Positions 39,358-48,858 are shown, numbered from the stretch's first letter. The stretch is 64,000 nucleotides of DNA from Pseudaminobacter salicylatoxidans (GCF_003148475.1 NZ_QGGG01000018.1:21800-85799), one strand, 5' to 3'. A program made the numbers and translations. The notes: a model not told the origin generated them from the letters alone.

Positions 39358-40671
39358 TTACCCGAGATAGGGATAAAGCGGGAAGCGATCGGTCAGCGCG
39401 ACGACCTTGTTCTTCACCGCGGCCTCGACAGCGGCGTTGCCCTCGTCGGAATTGGCCGCCTTCAGCCCGTCCAGGACTTCGGCGATCAGATTGCCGATCT
39501 CGCGGAATTCGGCCTCGCCGAAGCCGCGCGTCGTGCCGGCGGGCGTGCCGAGACGGATGCCGGAGGTGACGAACGGCTTTTCCGGATCGAAAGGAATGCC
39601 GTTCTTGTTGCAAGTGATGTTGGCGCGGCCGAGCGCGGCCTCCGCGCGCTTGCCCGTTGCGTTCTTCGGACGCAGGTCGACCAGCATCAGGTGGTTGTCG
39701 GTGCCGCCCGAAACGATGTCGAGACCGGTGCCCTTGAGGCTGTCGGCCAGCGCCTTGGCGTTGGAGACGATGCTGGCCGCATAGGTCTTGAAATCGGGCT
39801 TCAACGCCTCGCCGAAGGCCACTGCCTTGGCGGCGATGACGTGCATCAACGGGCCGCCCTGCAGGCCGGGGAACACCGCCGAGTTCATCTTCTTGGCGAT
39901 TTCCTCGTCATTGGTCAGGATCATGCCGCCACGCGGACCACGCAGTGACTTGTGCGTGGTGGTGGTGACGACATGGGCGTGCGGCAGCGGCGACGGATGC
40001 TGGCCACCGGCGACGAGGCCCGCGATATGGGCCATATCGACCATCAGATAGGCGCCGATCGAATCGGCGATCTCGCGGAAACGCTTCCAGTCCCAGATGC
40101 GCGAATAGGCGGTGCCGCCGGCCAGGATCAGCTTGGGCTTGTGCTGCTGCGCCAGCTTCTCGATTTCGTCCATGTCAAGCAGATGGTCATCCTTGCGCAC
40201 GCCGTAGGACACCGGCTTGAACCACTTGCCCGACATATTGACCGGCGAGCCGTGGGTCAGGTGGCCGCCCGAATTGAGATCGAGCCCCATGAATGTGTCG
40301 CCCGGCTGCAGCAGCGCCAGGAATACGGCCTGGTTCATCTGGCTGCCCGAGTTGGGCTGGACGTTGGCGAACTTGCAGTCGAACAGCTTCTTGGCGCGTT
40401 CGATGGCCAGTTCCTCGACCACGTCCACGAACTGGCAGCCGCCATAGTAGCGCTTACCCGGATAGCCCTCGGCATATTTGTTGGTCAGCACCGTTCCCTG
40501 CGCCTCGAGCACGGCGCGCGACACGATGTTTTCGGACGCGATCAGCTCGATTTCATGACGCTGGCGACCGAGTTCGTTGCGGACGGCGCCATAGATTTCG
40601 GGATCGGCATCCGCGAGCGTGGTGCCGAAGAAGGATTCGGTGGGCTGATATTCAGCCGAGTCTCTTGCCAT
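39358..40671 (-). CDS. glyA: Serine hydroxymethyltransferase
   Basis: A 437-residue PLP enzyme that interconverts serine and glycine and supplies one-carbon units on tetrahydrofolate. The PLP lysine lies in [14 protein letters not shown] (about residue 240). The family's N-terminal LIASENIVS and the [18 protein letters not shown] loop are intact. It is located upstream of nrdR-ribD on the same strand, separated by its own terminator. I saw no glycine-riboswitch-like leader. Confidence 0.97.
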   Translation of the reverse strand: MARDSAEYQPTESFFGTTLADADPEIYGAVRNELGRQRHEIELIASENIVSRAVLEAQGTVLTNKYAEGYPGKRYYGGCQFVDVVEELAIERAKKLFDCKFANVQPNSGSQMNQAVFLALLQPGDTFMGLDLNSGGHLTHGSPVNMSGKWFKPVSYGVRKDDHLLDMDEIEKLAQQHKPKLILAGGTAYSRIWDWKRFREIADSIGAYLMVDMAHIAGLVAGGQHPSPLPHAHVVTTTTHKSLRGPRGGMILTNDEEIAKKMNSAVFPGLQGGPLMHVIAAKAVAFGEALKPDFKTYAASIVSNAKALADSLKGTGLDIVSGGTDNHLMLVDLRPKNATGKRAEAALGRANITCNKNGIPFDPEKPFVTSGIRLGTPAGTTRGFGEAEFREIGNLIAEVLDGLKAANSDEGNAAVEAAVKNKVVALTDRFPLYPYLG

Positions 40672-40810
40672 GTCGGGTCAATCCTTACTGTGTGGGCCTG
40701 TCGTAACGGCAACGCCGTTTGCGGCGCGCATTAGCACACTTGCAAGGCAGTGGCCACGTTCGCGCCCGCGAAATTTCATGGTCCCTTTGCGCCAGACGCC
40801 CGGCGAAAAG

Positions 40811-40840
40811 AAAAGGCCGCGCCAGACGGCACGGCCTTTG
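40811..40840 (-). terminator. Rho-independent terminator of ldtP
   Basis: On the minus strand AAAGGCCG pairs with CGGCCTTT around a short apical stem-loop, followed by TTTTCTTTT. It lies 24 bases after the L,D-transpeptidase stop. Confidence 0.85.
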
Positions 40841-40863
40841 TCTGAACGACACCCTTCACGCCC

Positions 40864-42117
40864 TTACTGGGCCGAGGAAATCTGCAATTCCTGCGCGCCG
40901 TCCTTGCCGTAGATGTCATCACGGAACTGGACGACATGATCGCCGGTGGACCAGGCACTGACATAGGTGAAGTAGACAGGCACGGGATTGGTGACGGGGA
41001 CCGGCGTGGAAACGCCGGACTTAATCGCCTGTTCGAAATGCTGGCGGTCCCAACCGGGTGTATCGCGCAGGATCCAGGTGACGAGGTCGCGCACATTCTG
41101 CACGCGCACGCAGCCGGAGGAATCGAAACGCATAAGCTTGCCGAACAGGCTCTGCTGAGGCGTGTCGTGCATATACACGCCATCCGGGCTCGGGAAGTTG
41201 ATCTTGACCGAGGCCATGGCGTTGATGGCGCCGGGATCCTGACGGAAACGGTACTTCGCCGCCTCCTCGGTCGACCAGTCGATGCTCATCGGATCGACCT
41301 CGCTGCCATCCGGTGCGAGCAAGCGGATATTGTTGTCCTTCAGGTAGTTCGGATTCTTGCGCATCAGCGGAATGATGTCCTTGCGGACGATCGACACCGG
41401 CGCGTTCCAATAGGGATTGACGACGATTTCGTTGATCTTGGAATTGACCAGCGGCGACTGGCGATCAACCTTCCCGACGATTGCCGTGTGGCGCAGAATC
41501 ACGCGGTCGTTTTCGACCGCCTCGACCTGGGCCGCCGGAATATTGACGTTGACATAGCGTTCGCCGAGCGTGCCGGCCTGCTTTTGCAGGCGCGTCAGGT
41601 TGGTTTCAAGCTGACCAAGCCGCACCGGCGCGCTGATATTCATTGCCGCATAGCTGTATTGGCCGAGCACACCGTCCGCCGGCAGGCCATGACGGGCCTG
41701 GAACCGCTTCACGGCCGCATCGACATAGGTGTCGAAAGCGTCGGAAATGCCGGCGCGTTGCGACAGGTCGCCCGAAACCATAAGGCGCTTGCGCAGCACC
41801 TGAACGTCCGGATCGTTGACGCCGAGCTGCAATTTCTTGGTGGCAGGAACGACCGGCCAGCCGCCCTGCGCGACGATGTTCTGATAGTCGACGATTGCCT
41901 GCTGGACATAACCCACGGTGCGCGGGCTGAAGATCGGAAGCGTCGAGGCCACCTTGCCGCCATCGCTGGCGCGGGCATCGAACGTGTCGTCCCAATTGCC
42001 ACGGCGCGAAGATTGCAGGATCTCGTCCACGACATTCTGCGCGCTTGCGCTACCGGTCATGGCGGTTACTGCAAGCATTCCGGCCGTGGTGAGAAAGGAA
42101 CGTCTGGTCGTGTTCAT
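40864..42117 (-). CDS. ldtP: L,D-transpeptidase (YcbB-like) with Tat signal, LdtP type
   Basis: A periplasmic peptidoglycan 3-3 cross-linking enzyme of 417 residues. A twin-arginine signal (RRSFLTTAG, residues 5-13) suggests export through Tat. A peptidoglycan-binding domain spans roughly 95-160, and the YkuD catalytic domain roughly 190-345. Active-site residues are His317 (MHDTP), Cys336 and Arg338 (SSGCVRV). The start at 42117 has AGGA upstream. It lies downstream of the divergence-free MarR regulator LdtR on the same strand, a pairing described for Liberibacter ldtR-ldtP. Confidence 0.88.
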   Translation of the reverse strand: MNTTRRSFLTTAGMLAVTAMTGSASAQNVVDEILQSSRRGNWDDTFDARASDGGKVASTLPIFSPRTVGYVQQAIVDYQNIVAQGGWPVVPATKKLQLGVNDPDVQVLRKRLMVSGDLSQRAGISDAFDTYVDAAVKRFQARHGLPADGVLGQYSYAAMNISAPVRLGQLETNLTRLQKQAGTLGERYVNVNIPAAQVEAVENDRVILRHTAIVGKVDRQSPLVNSKINEIVVNPYWNAPVSIVRKDIIPLMRKNPNYLKDNNIRLLAPDGSEVDPMSIDWSTEEAAKYRFRQDPGAINAMASVKINFPSPDGVYMHDTPQQSLFGKLMRFDSSGCVRVQNVRDLVTWILRDTPGWDRQHFEQAIKSGVSTPVPVTNPVPVYFTYVSAWSTGDHVVQFRDDIYGKDGAQELQISSAQ

Positions 42118-42488
42118 GGGCATTCCTGACATCTATCCTGCATTGCGCCGATCAGGCGAAGCTGCCGGTATATTAGGGTGGCACCGTTAACAATCAGCCA
42201 ACCATATCCGGCATCTCTGCGCCGCGCGCTATTTGCTTCGGAGTTCCCCCGCGCCGCGCAATCCCTCGCATTCGGCCGGTCCAGTTCATCTATGCCAACA
42301 CCATCCGAATATGGCGGCAGCGTGGCCATAGCCGACAAGAATGCATCGGACCAGACAAAAAGAGAGCCGATGCGGCAGGTCGCATCGGCTCCGACTGGAG
42401 ATTGCAACATCTGGCCGCGATCGCTGCCGCCGCGGCTCATGACAGGTCCTTCCCGCGCCGCAACGGCTCAGCGAAGAACTCCGCCGGA
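42118..42488. other. Intergenic region between ldtP and ldtR
   Basis: This 371-base stretch has no supported gene. It contains the ldtR terminator (42357-42392) and must contain the ldtP promoter, which lies on the ldtP side. I saw no clear palindrome close to the ldtP start that would stand out as the regulator's operator. Confidence 0.6.
42357..42392 (-). terminator. Rho-independent terminator of ldtR
   Basis: A perfect 11-bp stem (GAGCCGATGCG / CGCATCGGCTC), loop ACCTGC on the minus strand, followed by TCTTTTTGT. It lies about 96 bases past the ldtR stop. Confidence 0.88.
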
Positions 42489-43004
42489 TCACATGCGATA
42501 GGCGATGGTGTCGTTCCAGAAGCGATCCAGGCGCTGCAGTGCGCGGTTCATCTGCTGGAATTCTTCGGTATTGATGCCACCAACCTGCTCGATCGAGCCG
42601 ATATGGCGCTCATAGAGCTTGGCCACCACTTCGGCGACTTCCGTGCCCTTGTCAGTGAGGCTGATACGCACGGAGCGGCGGTCGATGCGCGAACGCTGGT
42701 GATTGATGAAACCGAGCTCCACCAGCTTCTTGAGGTTGTAGGAAACGTTCGAGCCCAGATAGTAACCGCGCGAGCGCAGCTCGCCGGCGGTCAGCTCCGA
42801 ATTGCCGATGTTGAATAGCAGCAGCGCCTGGATGGCATTGATGTCGCTGCGGTTGTTGCGCTCGAACTCGTCCTTGATCACGTCGAGCAGACGGCGGTGC
42901 AGCCTTTCGACCAGCTGAAGGGATTCCAGATAGAGGGAACGGATCGAGTCACGACGCTCGTCGGACGTGCTGGCAGGGTTCACCGCAAGACGGGAATTGG
43001 TCAT
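42489..43004 (-). CDS. ldtR: MarR-family regulator LdtR-like
   Basis: A 171-residue winged-helix regulator. The HTH is around LTAGELRSRGYYLGSNVSYNL (the DNA-recognition helix), followed by the wing with SRIDRRSVRISLT. Helical ends form a dimer. The pairing with the L,D-transpeptidase gene downstream and the SNVSYNL recognition helix match LdtR, described in Liberibacter asiaticus and rhizobia as a regulator of ldtP, motility and stress genes. The start at 43004 follows AGAGG. Rosr-type or organic-peroxide-type members are alternatives, but lack this neighbour. Confidence 0.82.
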   Translation of the reverse strand: MTNSRLAVNPASTSDERRDSIRSLYLESLQLVERLHRRLLDVIKDEFERNNRSDINAIQALLLFNIGNSELTAGELRSRGYYLGSNVSYNLKKLVELGFINHQRSRIDRRSVRISLTDKGTEVAEVVAKLYERHIGSIEQVGGINTEEFQQMNRALQRLDRFWNDTIAYRM

Positions 43005-43139
43005 GGTCTTTGCCTCTCGTTTGTCGCCGTGGTGATTGTTTGTTTTTCTCACCTTGATCGCGACACTAGACCCGACCGATAAAATTCGACTTAAACACCA
43101 GGCTTAACAACGCCTTACCCGGAGCGACCTTGCCCGGAG

Positions 43140-43176
43140 GGTTAACAAAGGGCGACCCGGAGGGGCTCTGTTAACC
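43140..43176. repeat. 8-bp perfect inverted repeat upstream of ldtR
   Basis: GGTTAACA (43140-43147) and TGTTAACC (43169-43176), separated by 21 bases, overlap the stop codon of the next upstream gene and lie about 136 bp upstream of ldtR. It could be a weak hairpin or an operator half-site pair. Confidence 0.3.
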
Positions 43177-43602
43177 TTGCCGCTCCGACTGTCTTTTCTG
43201 CAGGAAGATCACCAATCGGAACGCCAGGTAGACAAGCGCGACGAACGCGTGCGAGACGATGACCGCCATGCGGCTGCCGAACAGATCGGGGAAGCCCACA
43301 TACATGACTATCTCCGTCATCGCGCAGATCGCCCATATCACCGGCCCCCATGAAACCAGCATCCACAGGCCGATCGCCGCGAAGGGATAGAACACGGCCA
43401 AAATGGTGGCCGCCACCTGCCAGTAGACCGGCATCAGATCGAAGCGCCACAGCGGCGCTTCGTAAAAACCGATCAGCCGCACCCAGTAGAGCGCCCCGAA
43501 CATCAGGCTGTAGGCCGATATGACGCGCAGGAACCATACGAATGTGGTCTCGGCAGCGGTGGGCTCGGCAACGCCCGCCGACCTGGCCAGTTCATGGCTC
43601 AC
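43171..43602 (-). CDS. Small membrane protein (possibly DUF6163 family)
   Basis: A 143-residue protein with about four predicted helices (e.g. WFLRVISAYSLMFGALYWVRL; IVSHAFVALVYLAFRLVIFL). The start is a GTG at 43602 that overlaps the stop of the upstream hydrolase gene (GTGA), with GGAG eight bases upstream, indicating translational coupling. Length, layout and neighbour ldtR fit the uncharacterised rhizobial DUF6163 group, from memory only. Function unknown. Confidence 0.7.
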   Translation of the reverse strand: MSHELARSAGVAEPTAAETTFVWFLRVISAYSLMFGALYWVRLIGFYEAPLWRFDLMPVYWQVAATILAVFYPFAAIGLWMLVSWGPVIWAICAMTEIVMYVGFPDLFGSRMAVIVSHAFVALVYLAFRLVIFLQKRQSERQG

Positions 43603-44642
43603 AGCGGAAGCTCCCCATCCTGCAACGGCTCGAAATAGGCGTCGATCCGGCTCTGTTCGATCTCCTCGAACGAAGCCGGTCGCCACGCAGGCTTTCCATC
43701 CTTATCGATAATTGCGGCCCGGATGCCTTCATAGAAGTCATGGCCCTGCAACATCCGGTTGAGGATGCGGAATTCCATGCGCATGCACTCGTCCATATCG
43801 AGCGCGCGGCCGGCCGTGATCTGACGGAAAGCCACATTCAGGCCGGTGGGCGAACGGCTGCGCAGGATTGCCAGCGTGCGCGCGGCGAATTCATCACCGG
43901 AAGCGGCCGTTTCCAGGCTTTTCATGATCTCCTCCAGAGACGGGCGTGAAAAATGCCGTGCAATCCCTTCCAGCACCCCTTCCGGCGTTTCGCGCTGCGC
44001 GGGCACAAAGGCCTCGCGCAATGCCAGGTCGGCATCCCCGGTCTCGGCCAGCCGCTCCACGATGCCATCCAGATATTCGGCCCGTGTGGTGTGCGTCGCC
44101 ACGCCCGACCAGAGCGCATCGCCGCAGCGGATGCGGTTTCCAGTCAGCCCAAGATACATGCCGAAATATCCGCCCAGGCGGGGCAGGAAATAGCTGCCGC
44201 CCACATCCGGGAAAAAACCGATGCTCACTTCAGGCATGGCAAACTGGGCATTCTCGGTCATGACCCGGTGCGAGCCGTGACAGGATACCCCGACGCCTCC
44301 ACCCATGACGATACCGTCGATCAGCGCCACATACGGCTTGGGAAAGCGCGCTATGGTGGCATTGAGACGATACTCGTCGGCAAAGAAGCCCACCGGGGGG
44401 TTGCCGGCCAGCCCGGCATTGTAGATGTCGAGGATATCGCCGCCGGCGGAAAACGCCCTGCCCTCGGCCTTGATCGCCACCACGTCGACATCGGGATCGT
44501 CGCGCCACGCGTCGAGCGCCTCGGCAAGAGCGCGGATCATGGTATGGTTGATCGCATTCAGCGTTTTCGGCCGCGTCAGGGTTACGAAACCCGCTTTCCC
44601 CTTGCGTTCGAAGCGAATGTCGTCGCCACCGCCAAAATCCAT
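43599..44642 (-). CDS. 3-hydroxyisobutyryl-CoA hydrolase (crotonase fold)
   Basis: A 347-residue crotonase-superfamily protein. The oxyanion-hole segment AFSAGGDILDIY and GIVMGGGVGVSCHGSHRV are present. The conserved glutamate in AMPEVSIGFFPDVGG and the Asp in that segment mark the hydrolase subfamily rather than a plain enoyl-CoA hydratase. It frees 3-hydroxyisobutyrate in valine catabolism. Its stop overlaps the start of the small membrane protein. Confidence 0.85.
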   Translation of the reverse strand: MDFGGGDDIRFERKGKAGFVTLTRPKTLNAINHTMIRALAEALDAWRDDPDVDVVAIKAEGRAFSAGGDILDIYNAGLAGNPPVGFFADEYRLNATIARFPKPYVALIDGIVMGGGVGVSCHGSHRVMTENAQFAMPEVSIGFFPDVGGSYFLPRLGGYFGMYLGLTGNRIRCGDALWSGVATHTTRAEYLDGIVERLAETGDADLALREAFVPAQRETPEGVLEGIARHFSRPSLEEIMKSLETAASGDEFAARTLAILRSRSPTGLNVAFRQITAGRALDMDECMRMEFRILNRMLQGHDFYEGIRAAIIDKDGKPAWRPASFEEIEQSRIDAYFEPLQDGELPL

Positions 44643-44801
44643 ACGCAGAATCCCTTACCCAGTCAGCTGGAAGCCTAACAGCTACGGATTGCGGACAGAT
44701 GCGTCAATGTTTCCACGACCTGGCCCCATGCCTTCGGGTGGTTATCACAGAAAGCGCGTGTTAAAAGCCCGATCAAGCTTTACAAGCTGGAGATTACCCC
44801 C

Positions 44802-45833
44802 ATGAACAAACTGACCAGCCTGAAACCTGCGGGCGCACGTTCCGTAGACGAAATCACCGGCAGCAGGCGGCTTCGACGCATGCGCAAGGCCGACTGGTCG
44901 CGGAGGCTGGTGCAGGAAAACCACCTTACGGTCGACGACCTGATCTGGCCGATCTTCATCGTTGACGGCAAGGACCGTCGCGAACCCGTGCCGGCCATGC
45001 CGGGCGTCTTCCGGCTCTCGATAGATCTGGCGGTCAAGGAAGCCGAACGCGCCGCCAGGCTCGGCATTCCGGCAATCGCCACCTTCCCGAATGTGGAGAT
45101 GAGCCTGCGCGACGAAACCGGCTCGCACATTCTCGATCCGCAGAACATCATCAACCGCGCCTCCAGCGCCATCAAGGCGGCGGTGCCGGAAATCGGCATC
45201 ATCACCGATGCCGCGCTCGATCCTTTCACCAGCCACGGCCATGACGGCATTTTGCGTGACGGCATCATCGTCAACGACGAGACGGTGGAACAGGTTACGG
45301 CCGCGGCCGTGCTGCAGGCGGCTGCCGGCTCCGACATCATCGCCCCCTCGGACATGATGGATGGTCGTATCGGCGCGATCCGCGACGCGCTTGACGCCAA
45401 CGGTTTCCAGGACGTGGCGATCATGTCCTATGCCACCAAGTTCGCCTCGGCTTTCTACGGCCCGTATCGCGAGGCGATCGGCACGCAGGGCCTGCTTCAG
45501 GGCGACAAGAAGACCTATTACATCGATCACGCCAACAGTGACGAGGCCGTGCGCGAGGCCGAGCAGGATCTCGCCGAAGGCGCCGACATGCTGATGGTCA
45601 AGCCAGGCCTGCCCTATCTCGACATCATCCGCCGATTGAAGGACGAGTTCCAGATGCCGACCTTCGCCTATCAGGTATCGGGCGAATATTCGATGATCAA
45701 GGCAGCAAGCGCCAATGGCTGGATCGACGGGGAAAAGGCGATGCTGGAAAGCCTGCTTTCCTTCAAGCGCGCCGGCTGCGACGGCATCCTCACCTATTTC
45801 GCGCCGGAAGTGGCGCAGATGCTGAAAGGCTAG
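44802..45833 (+). CDS. hemB: Delta-aminolevulinic acid dehydratase (porphobilinogen synthase)
   Basis: A 343-residue homo-octameric enzyme that joins two 5-aminolevulinates to porphobilinogen. The active-site lysines lie in SYATKFASAF and MVKPGLPYLD. Residues 136-149 (DAALDPFTSHGHDG) have Asp and Ala where zinc enzymes carry the Cys triad, so this is the Asp-rich Mg2+-using type known from Bradyrhizobium. Single-gene unit; the reading frame and length are normal. Confidence 0.96.
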   Translation: MNKLTSLKPAGARSVDEITGSRRLRRMRKADWSRRLVQENHLTVDDLIWPIFIVDGKDRREPVPAMPGVFRLSIDLAVKEAERAARLGIPAIATFPNVEMSLRDETGSHILDPQNIINRASSAIKAAVPEIGIITDAALDPFTSHGHDGILRDGIIVNDETVEQVTAAAVLQAAAGSDIIAPSDMMDGRIGAIRDALDANGFQDVAIMSYATKFASAFYGPYREAIGTQGLLQGDKKTYYIDHANSDEAVREAEQDLAEGADMLMVKPGLPYLDIIRRLKDEFQMPTFAYQVSGEYSMIKAASANGWIDGEKAMLESLLSFKRAGCDGILTYFAPEVAQMLKG

Positions 45834-45962
45834 CCGTTCGTAGCGGCCAGCTGCTGGATCGGGGACGGGAAAAGAGCGAATTTCTTGAATCGCTGCCGGC
45901 GTTCACCATTTCTAGGTGGATCAATGCCGGCGGCTTTCCCGCCCTCGACAAGGAAAATGCAC

Positions 45963-46433
45963 ATGGCCACACGCGTTCTCGACGGCGAAATCATCACCAC
46001 GCGGCTGGACGACGTCCGTGCCTACGAAGGCGTGCTGACGCGTCGGATCGTCGCCTTCTGCATCGACTATCTGATCATCGGCCTGCTGATGATCCCCTTC
46101 GCCATTCTGGTCTTCTTCCTCGGCATCATCACGTTGGGCCTCGGCTGGGGCCTGTTCGGCGTGCTGTTTCCTCTGGTTGCCATCATCTATGTCTGGAACA
46201 CGCTTGGCGGCCCCAATCAGGCCACCACAGGCATGCGCATGATGGGTGTCCGCCTCGACAGGCTCGACGGCCGCCCGGTGGACGGCCTGCTGGCCGTGGT
46301 CCACACCGTGCTGTTCTGGGCCGGTAATGTGGTGCTGACGCCGCTCATCCTGCTGGCCACGCTGTTCACCGACCGCAAGCGCACCGTCCACGACCTGCTG
46401 CTCGGCACCGTGGTGACGCGAAGCGACCGCTAA
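45963..46433 (+). CDS. RDD-family membrane protein
   Basis: A 156-residue protein with about three helices. The RDD signature begins in GVLTRRIVAFCIDYLIIG, with the conserved Arg and Asp, and continues through GPNQATTGMRMMGVRL, ending in RKRTVHDLLLGTVV. Function unknown; some homologues act as ion antiporters. AAGGA eight bases upstream chooses the ATG at 45963 over the one at 45957. Lies between hemB and bpt. Confidence 0.85.
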   Translation: MATRVLDGEIITTRLDDVRAYEGVLTRRIVAFCIDYLIIGLLMIPFAILVFFLGIITLGLGWGLFGVLFPLVAIIYVWNTLGGPNQATTGMRMMGVRLDRLDGRPVDGLLAVVHTVLFWAGNVVLTPLILLATLFTDRKRTVHDLLLGTVVTRSDR

Positions 46434-46526
46434 CTTGGCCTTGCGACCCGTTTTGCGCGGATTTGTTCCGCGCAGACCTCACTACCGGCAATATCCGGTT
46501 GAAATTTCTGCTGGTGCGGCCAAGGT

Positions 46527-46554
46527 ATATGCGTATAGGGATTCATACGCATAT
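46527..46554. promoter_or_regulatory. Perfect 10-bp dyad just upstream of bpt
   Basis: ATATGCGTAT, eight bases (AGGGATTC), then ATACGCATAT: a perfect 10+10 inverted repeat ending 8 bases before the bpt ATG. It could be an operator for a dimeric regulator, or an mRNA stem masking the ribosome-binding region. I do not recognise the consensus. Confidence 0.45.
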
Positions 46555-46562
46555 TGGCAGCG

Positions 46563-47321
46563 ATGACGCACCATCCGACCCAGTCTCCGCAGTTCTTCCT
46601 GACAGCGCCTTCCCCATGCCCATACATTGACGGTCAGTTCGAGCGGAAGGTGTTCACCCACCTTGTGGGCGACAAGGCGTCCGAAATGAACGACCTGCTG
46701 ACTCAGGGAGGATTTCGCCGGTCGCAGAACATCGCTTACCGTCCTGCCTGCGAATCCTGCCGCGCCTGCGTTTCCGTGCGCATCCTCGCCAACGAATTCG
46801 AGCCCACCCGCAGCATGCGCCGCGTACTGCACGACAATACCGACCTGATCGGCGACATTCGCGACGCCGAACCCTCCAACGAGCAATATTCGCTGTTCCG
46901 CAAATATCTGGATGCCCGCCACCGCAAGGGCGGCATGTCGGACATGACCGTGCTCGATTACGCCATGATGGTGGAGGACACCCACGTCAACACCAAGGTA
47001 ATCGAATACCGCCGACGCGGACCGGACAGTTTTATCACCGGCAAGGGACGCGGCGAACTGATCGCAGTGGCGCTGACCGACATCATGGCCGACGGCCTGT
47101 CCATGGTCTATTCCTACTTCGACCCCGACTTGGACGAACGTTCGCTCGGCACCTTCATGATCCTGGATCACATCAACCGCGCCCGCGCCGCCGGCCTGCC
47201 CCATGTCTATCTCGGCTATTGGGTCAATGGTTCCCGCAAGATGAGCTATAAGGTACGCTTCACGCCGCAGGAGCATCTGGGGTCGAAGGGCTGGGAACGC
47301 TACGTGCCTGACGCCGTCTGA
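46563..47321 (+). CDS. bpt: Leucyl/arginyl-tRNA--protein transferase (Bpt)
   Basis: A 252-residue N-end-rule transferase. It joins Leu (Bpt) to N-terminal Asp or Glu so that ClpS/ClpAP can degrade the protein. The N-terminal Cys-rich segment [16 protein letters not shown] and the core stretch [20 protein letters not shown], with [25 protein letters not shown] later, match the ATE/Bpt family. The start is taken at 46563; a TTG three codons upstream is in frame but overlaps the dyad. The ribosome-binding site is weak. Confidence 0.9.
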   Translation: MTHHPTQSPQFFLTAPSPCPYIDGQFERKVFTHLVGDKASEMNDLLTQGGFRRSQNIAYRPACESCRACVSVRILANEFEPTRSMRRVLHDNTDLIGDIRDAEPSNEQYSLFRKYLDARHRKGGMSDMTVLDYAMMVEDTHVNTKVIEYRRRGPDSFITGKGRGELIAVALTDIMADGLSMVYSYFDPDLDERSLGTFMILDHINRARAAGLPHVYLGYWVNGSRKMSYKVRFTPQEHLGSKGWERYVPDAV

Positions 47322-47386
47322 CAGGCTTCAGGGTTCCGAAGGCCAGAACATGTTGTCCTGACCCATATTTTGCGGAGCCTTTCGTC

Positions 47387-48283
47387 TTGTCCCAGAAAAT
47401 GTCCAGTCACGCGAAAGGCCTCGCGCTGACCGCCTTCGGCGGCCTCATCCTCACCGTGGATATTCCGCTTATCCGCCTCGCCAATGGCGACAACTGGTCG
47501 ATCCTGTTCCTGCGCACGGGCACCACCGTCATTGCCGCCATCATCATGTGGGCGATATGGCGCGCGCTGACCCCCAACGCGCCCAGGCTGCTGCCCGGCC
47601 GCATCGGGGTCGTGGTCGCGGCACTTTACGGACTGGGCTCGATCGCCTTCATCACCGCCGTCTACAACACCTCGACCGCCAACCTGGTGTTCATCCTGGC
47701 CTTCAACACCATGTTCGCGGCACTGCTGTCATGGATATTCCTGAAGGAGCGCCCCCGCCCGATCACCATGATCGCCATGCTGTTCATGATTCTCGGCGTG
47801 CTCATCATCGTCGGGGATTCGATCGGCACCGGCCAGGTGTTCGGCGACCTGATGGCGCTGACCGCGGCTTTTCTCCTCGCATCCGCAATCACCATCTCGC
47901 GCGCCAGCGGCAAGGACATGGGCTTTACCTCGCTGGTCGGGGTGATCCTGCCCTTTGCCGTCGCCTCCTTCATGATCTCGAAGGGCGGTCTCAACGTCGA
48001 GGCGCCCTTGTGGATCATCCTCAACGGCGCGCTGGTGATGCCCATCGCCTTCTTCTGCCTTGCCAATGGGCCGAAATATCTTTCCGGTCCCGAAGTGGCG
48101 ATGTTCTATCTGCTGGAAACGGTGCTGGCGCCGGTCTGGGTCTGGATGATCTTTGCCGAAGTGCCCAGCCGCAACAGCCTGATCGGCGGCGCTATCCTCA
48201 TCGTGACCCTGATCGTGCATTCGCTCTATCAGTTGCATGCCGGACGGCGGCGCTCTCAACTCGCCGTCCCGCATTCGGTCTGA
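47387..48283 (+). CDS. DMT-superfamily permease (EamA domains)
   Basis: A 298-residue inner-membrane protein with ten predicted helices in two EamA repeats (AFGGLILTVDIPLIRLANG; PISRASGKDMGFTSL region opening the second half). Homologues export metabolites; the substrate is unknown. The start is a TTG at 47387 with GGAG nine bases upstream; an ATG at 47399 is the alternative but is poorly spaced. Starts 65 bp after bpt and may be cotranscribed. Confidence 0.85.
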   Translation: MSQKMSSHAKGLALTAFGGLILTVDIPLIRLANGDNWSILFLRTGTTVIAAIIMWAIWRALTPNAPRLLPGRIGVVVAALYGLGSIAFITAVYNTSTANLVFILAFNTMFAALLSWIFLKERPRPITMIAMLFMILGVLIIVGDSIGTGQVFGDLMALTAAFLLASAITISRASGKDMGFTSLVGVILPFAVASFMISKGGLNVEAPLWIILNGALVMPIAFFCLANGPKYLSGPEVAMFYLLETVLAPVWVWMIFAEVPSRNSLIGGAILIVTLIVHSLYQLHAGRRRSQLAVPHSV

Positions 48284-48289
48284 AGCCGC

Positions 48290-48718
48290 TCAGCGGTGTA
48301 GCGGGAGAAGCGCCCTTACCCGCGGGTCGCGCAGATAAAGCGCACCCCAGGCCATGATGCCGAGATAGACGCCGAACAGCGTATGGCTGAACAGCGGATT
48401 GCCGATGCGTATATGCGTGGCGATCGCGCCGCCGAGATAGCCGGTCAGCAGGACCGCGCCGAGGACCGACGTGCGCGGGATTGCATAGAGAATGGTGCAG
48501 ATCAGAGTGAGTACGCCAAGCAGGCGGGCCATGGAAGCCGTGACCGGCCAGCCGAGTTCTGCCATCGTCTGAGTGACCACCTCCAGCGGAAACAGCTTGA
48601 TGATCGCATCGAACGCGAGGAATAGGATCAACAGGCCGCTGATGATCCAGCTTGCCCAATAGGCACGGCTGGAAACGAAATCCCGATTGGCTTCAGTGCT
48701 TTGCACGACGGCTTGCAT
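48290..48718 (-). CDS. DoxX-family membrane protein
   Basis: A 142-residue protein with about four helices: after a short N-terminal cytoplasmic part, WIISGLLILFLAFDAIIKLF and YLGGAIATHIRIGNPLFSH fit DoxX-like proteins. The start at 48718 follows AAGGGAGAG. It is convergent with the DMT permease, with a 6-bp gap. Third DoxX-type gene in the window; function unknown. Confidence 0.8.
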   Translation of the reverse strand: MQAVVQSTEANRDFVSSRAYWASWIISGLLILFLAFDAIIKLFPLEVVTQTMAELGWPVTASMARLLGVLTLICTILYAIPRTSVLGAVLLTGYLGGAIATHIRIGNPLFSHTLFGVYLGIMAWGALYLRDPRVRALLPLHR

Positions 48719-48858
48719 GTGTCTCTCCCTTTGATGGTCCAACGGATCGGGAACGATCCGCGTTTGTGGAAAGGACGCATCAAAGGGAGGCCTGCCGACA
48801 TCCCCCCGAACTTTTTATCGTTTTCCGGGGCGGCGTGGAAAAGCCGCGCCGATCCGTA

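Noticed and set aside
48820..48858. Hairpin downstream of putA
   Set aside because: Only a seven-base stem with a G.U pair and no T-run; not strong enough to call a terminator.
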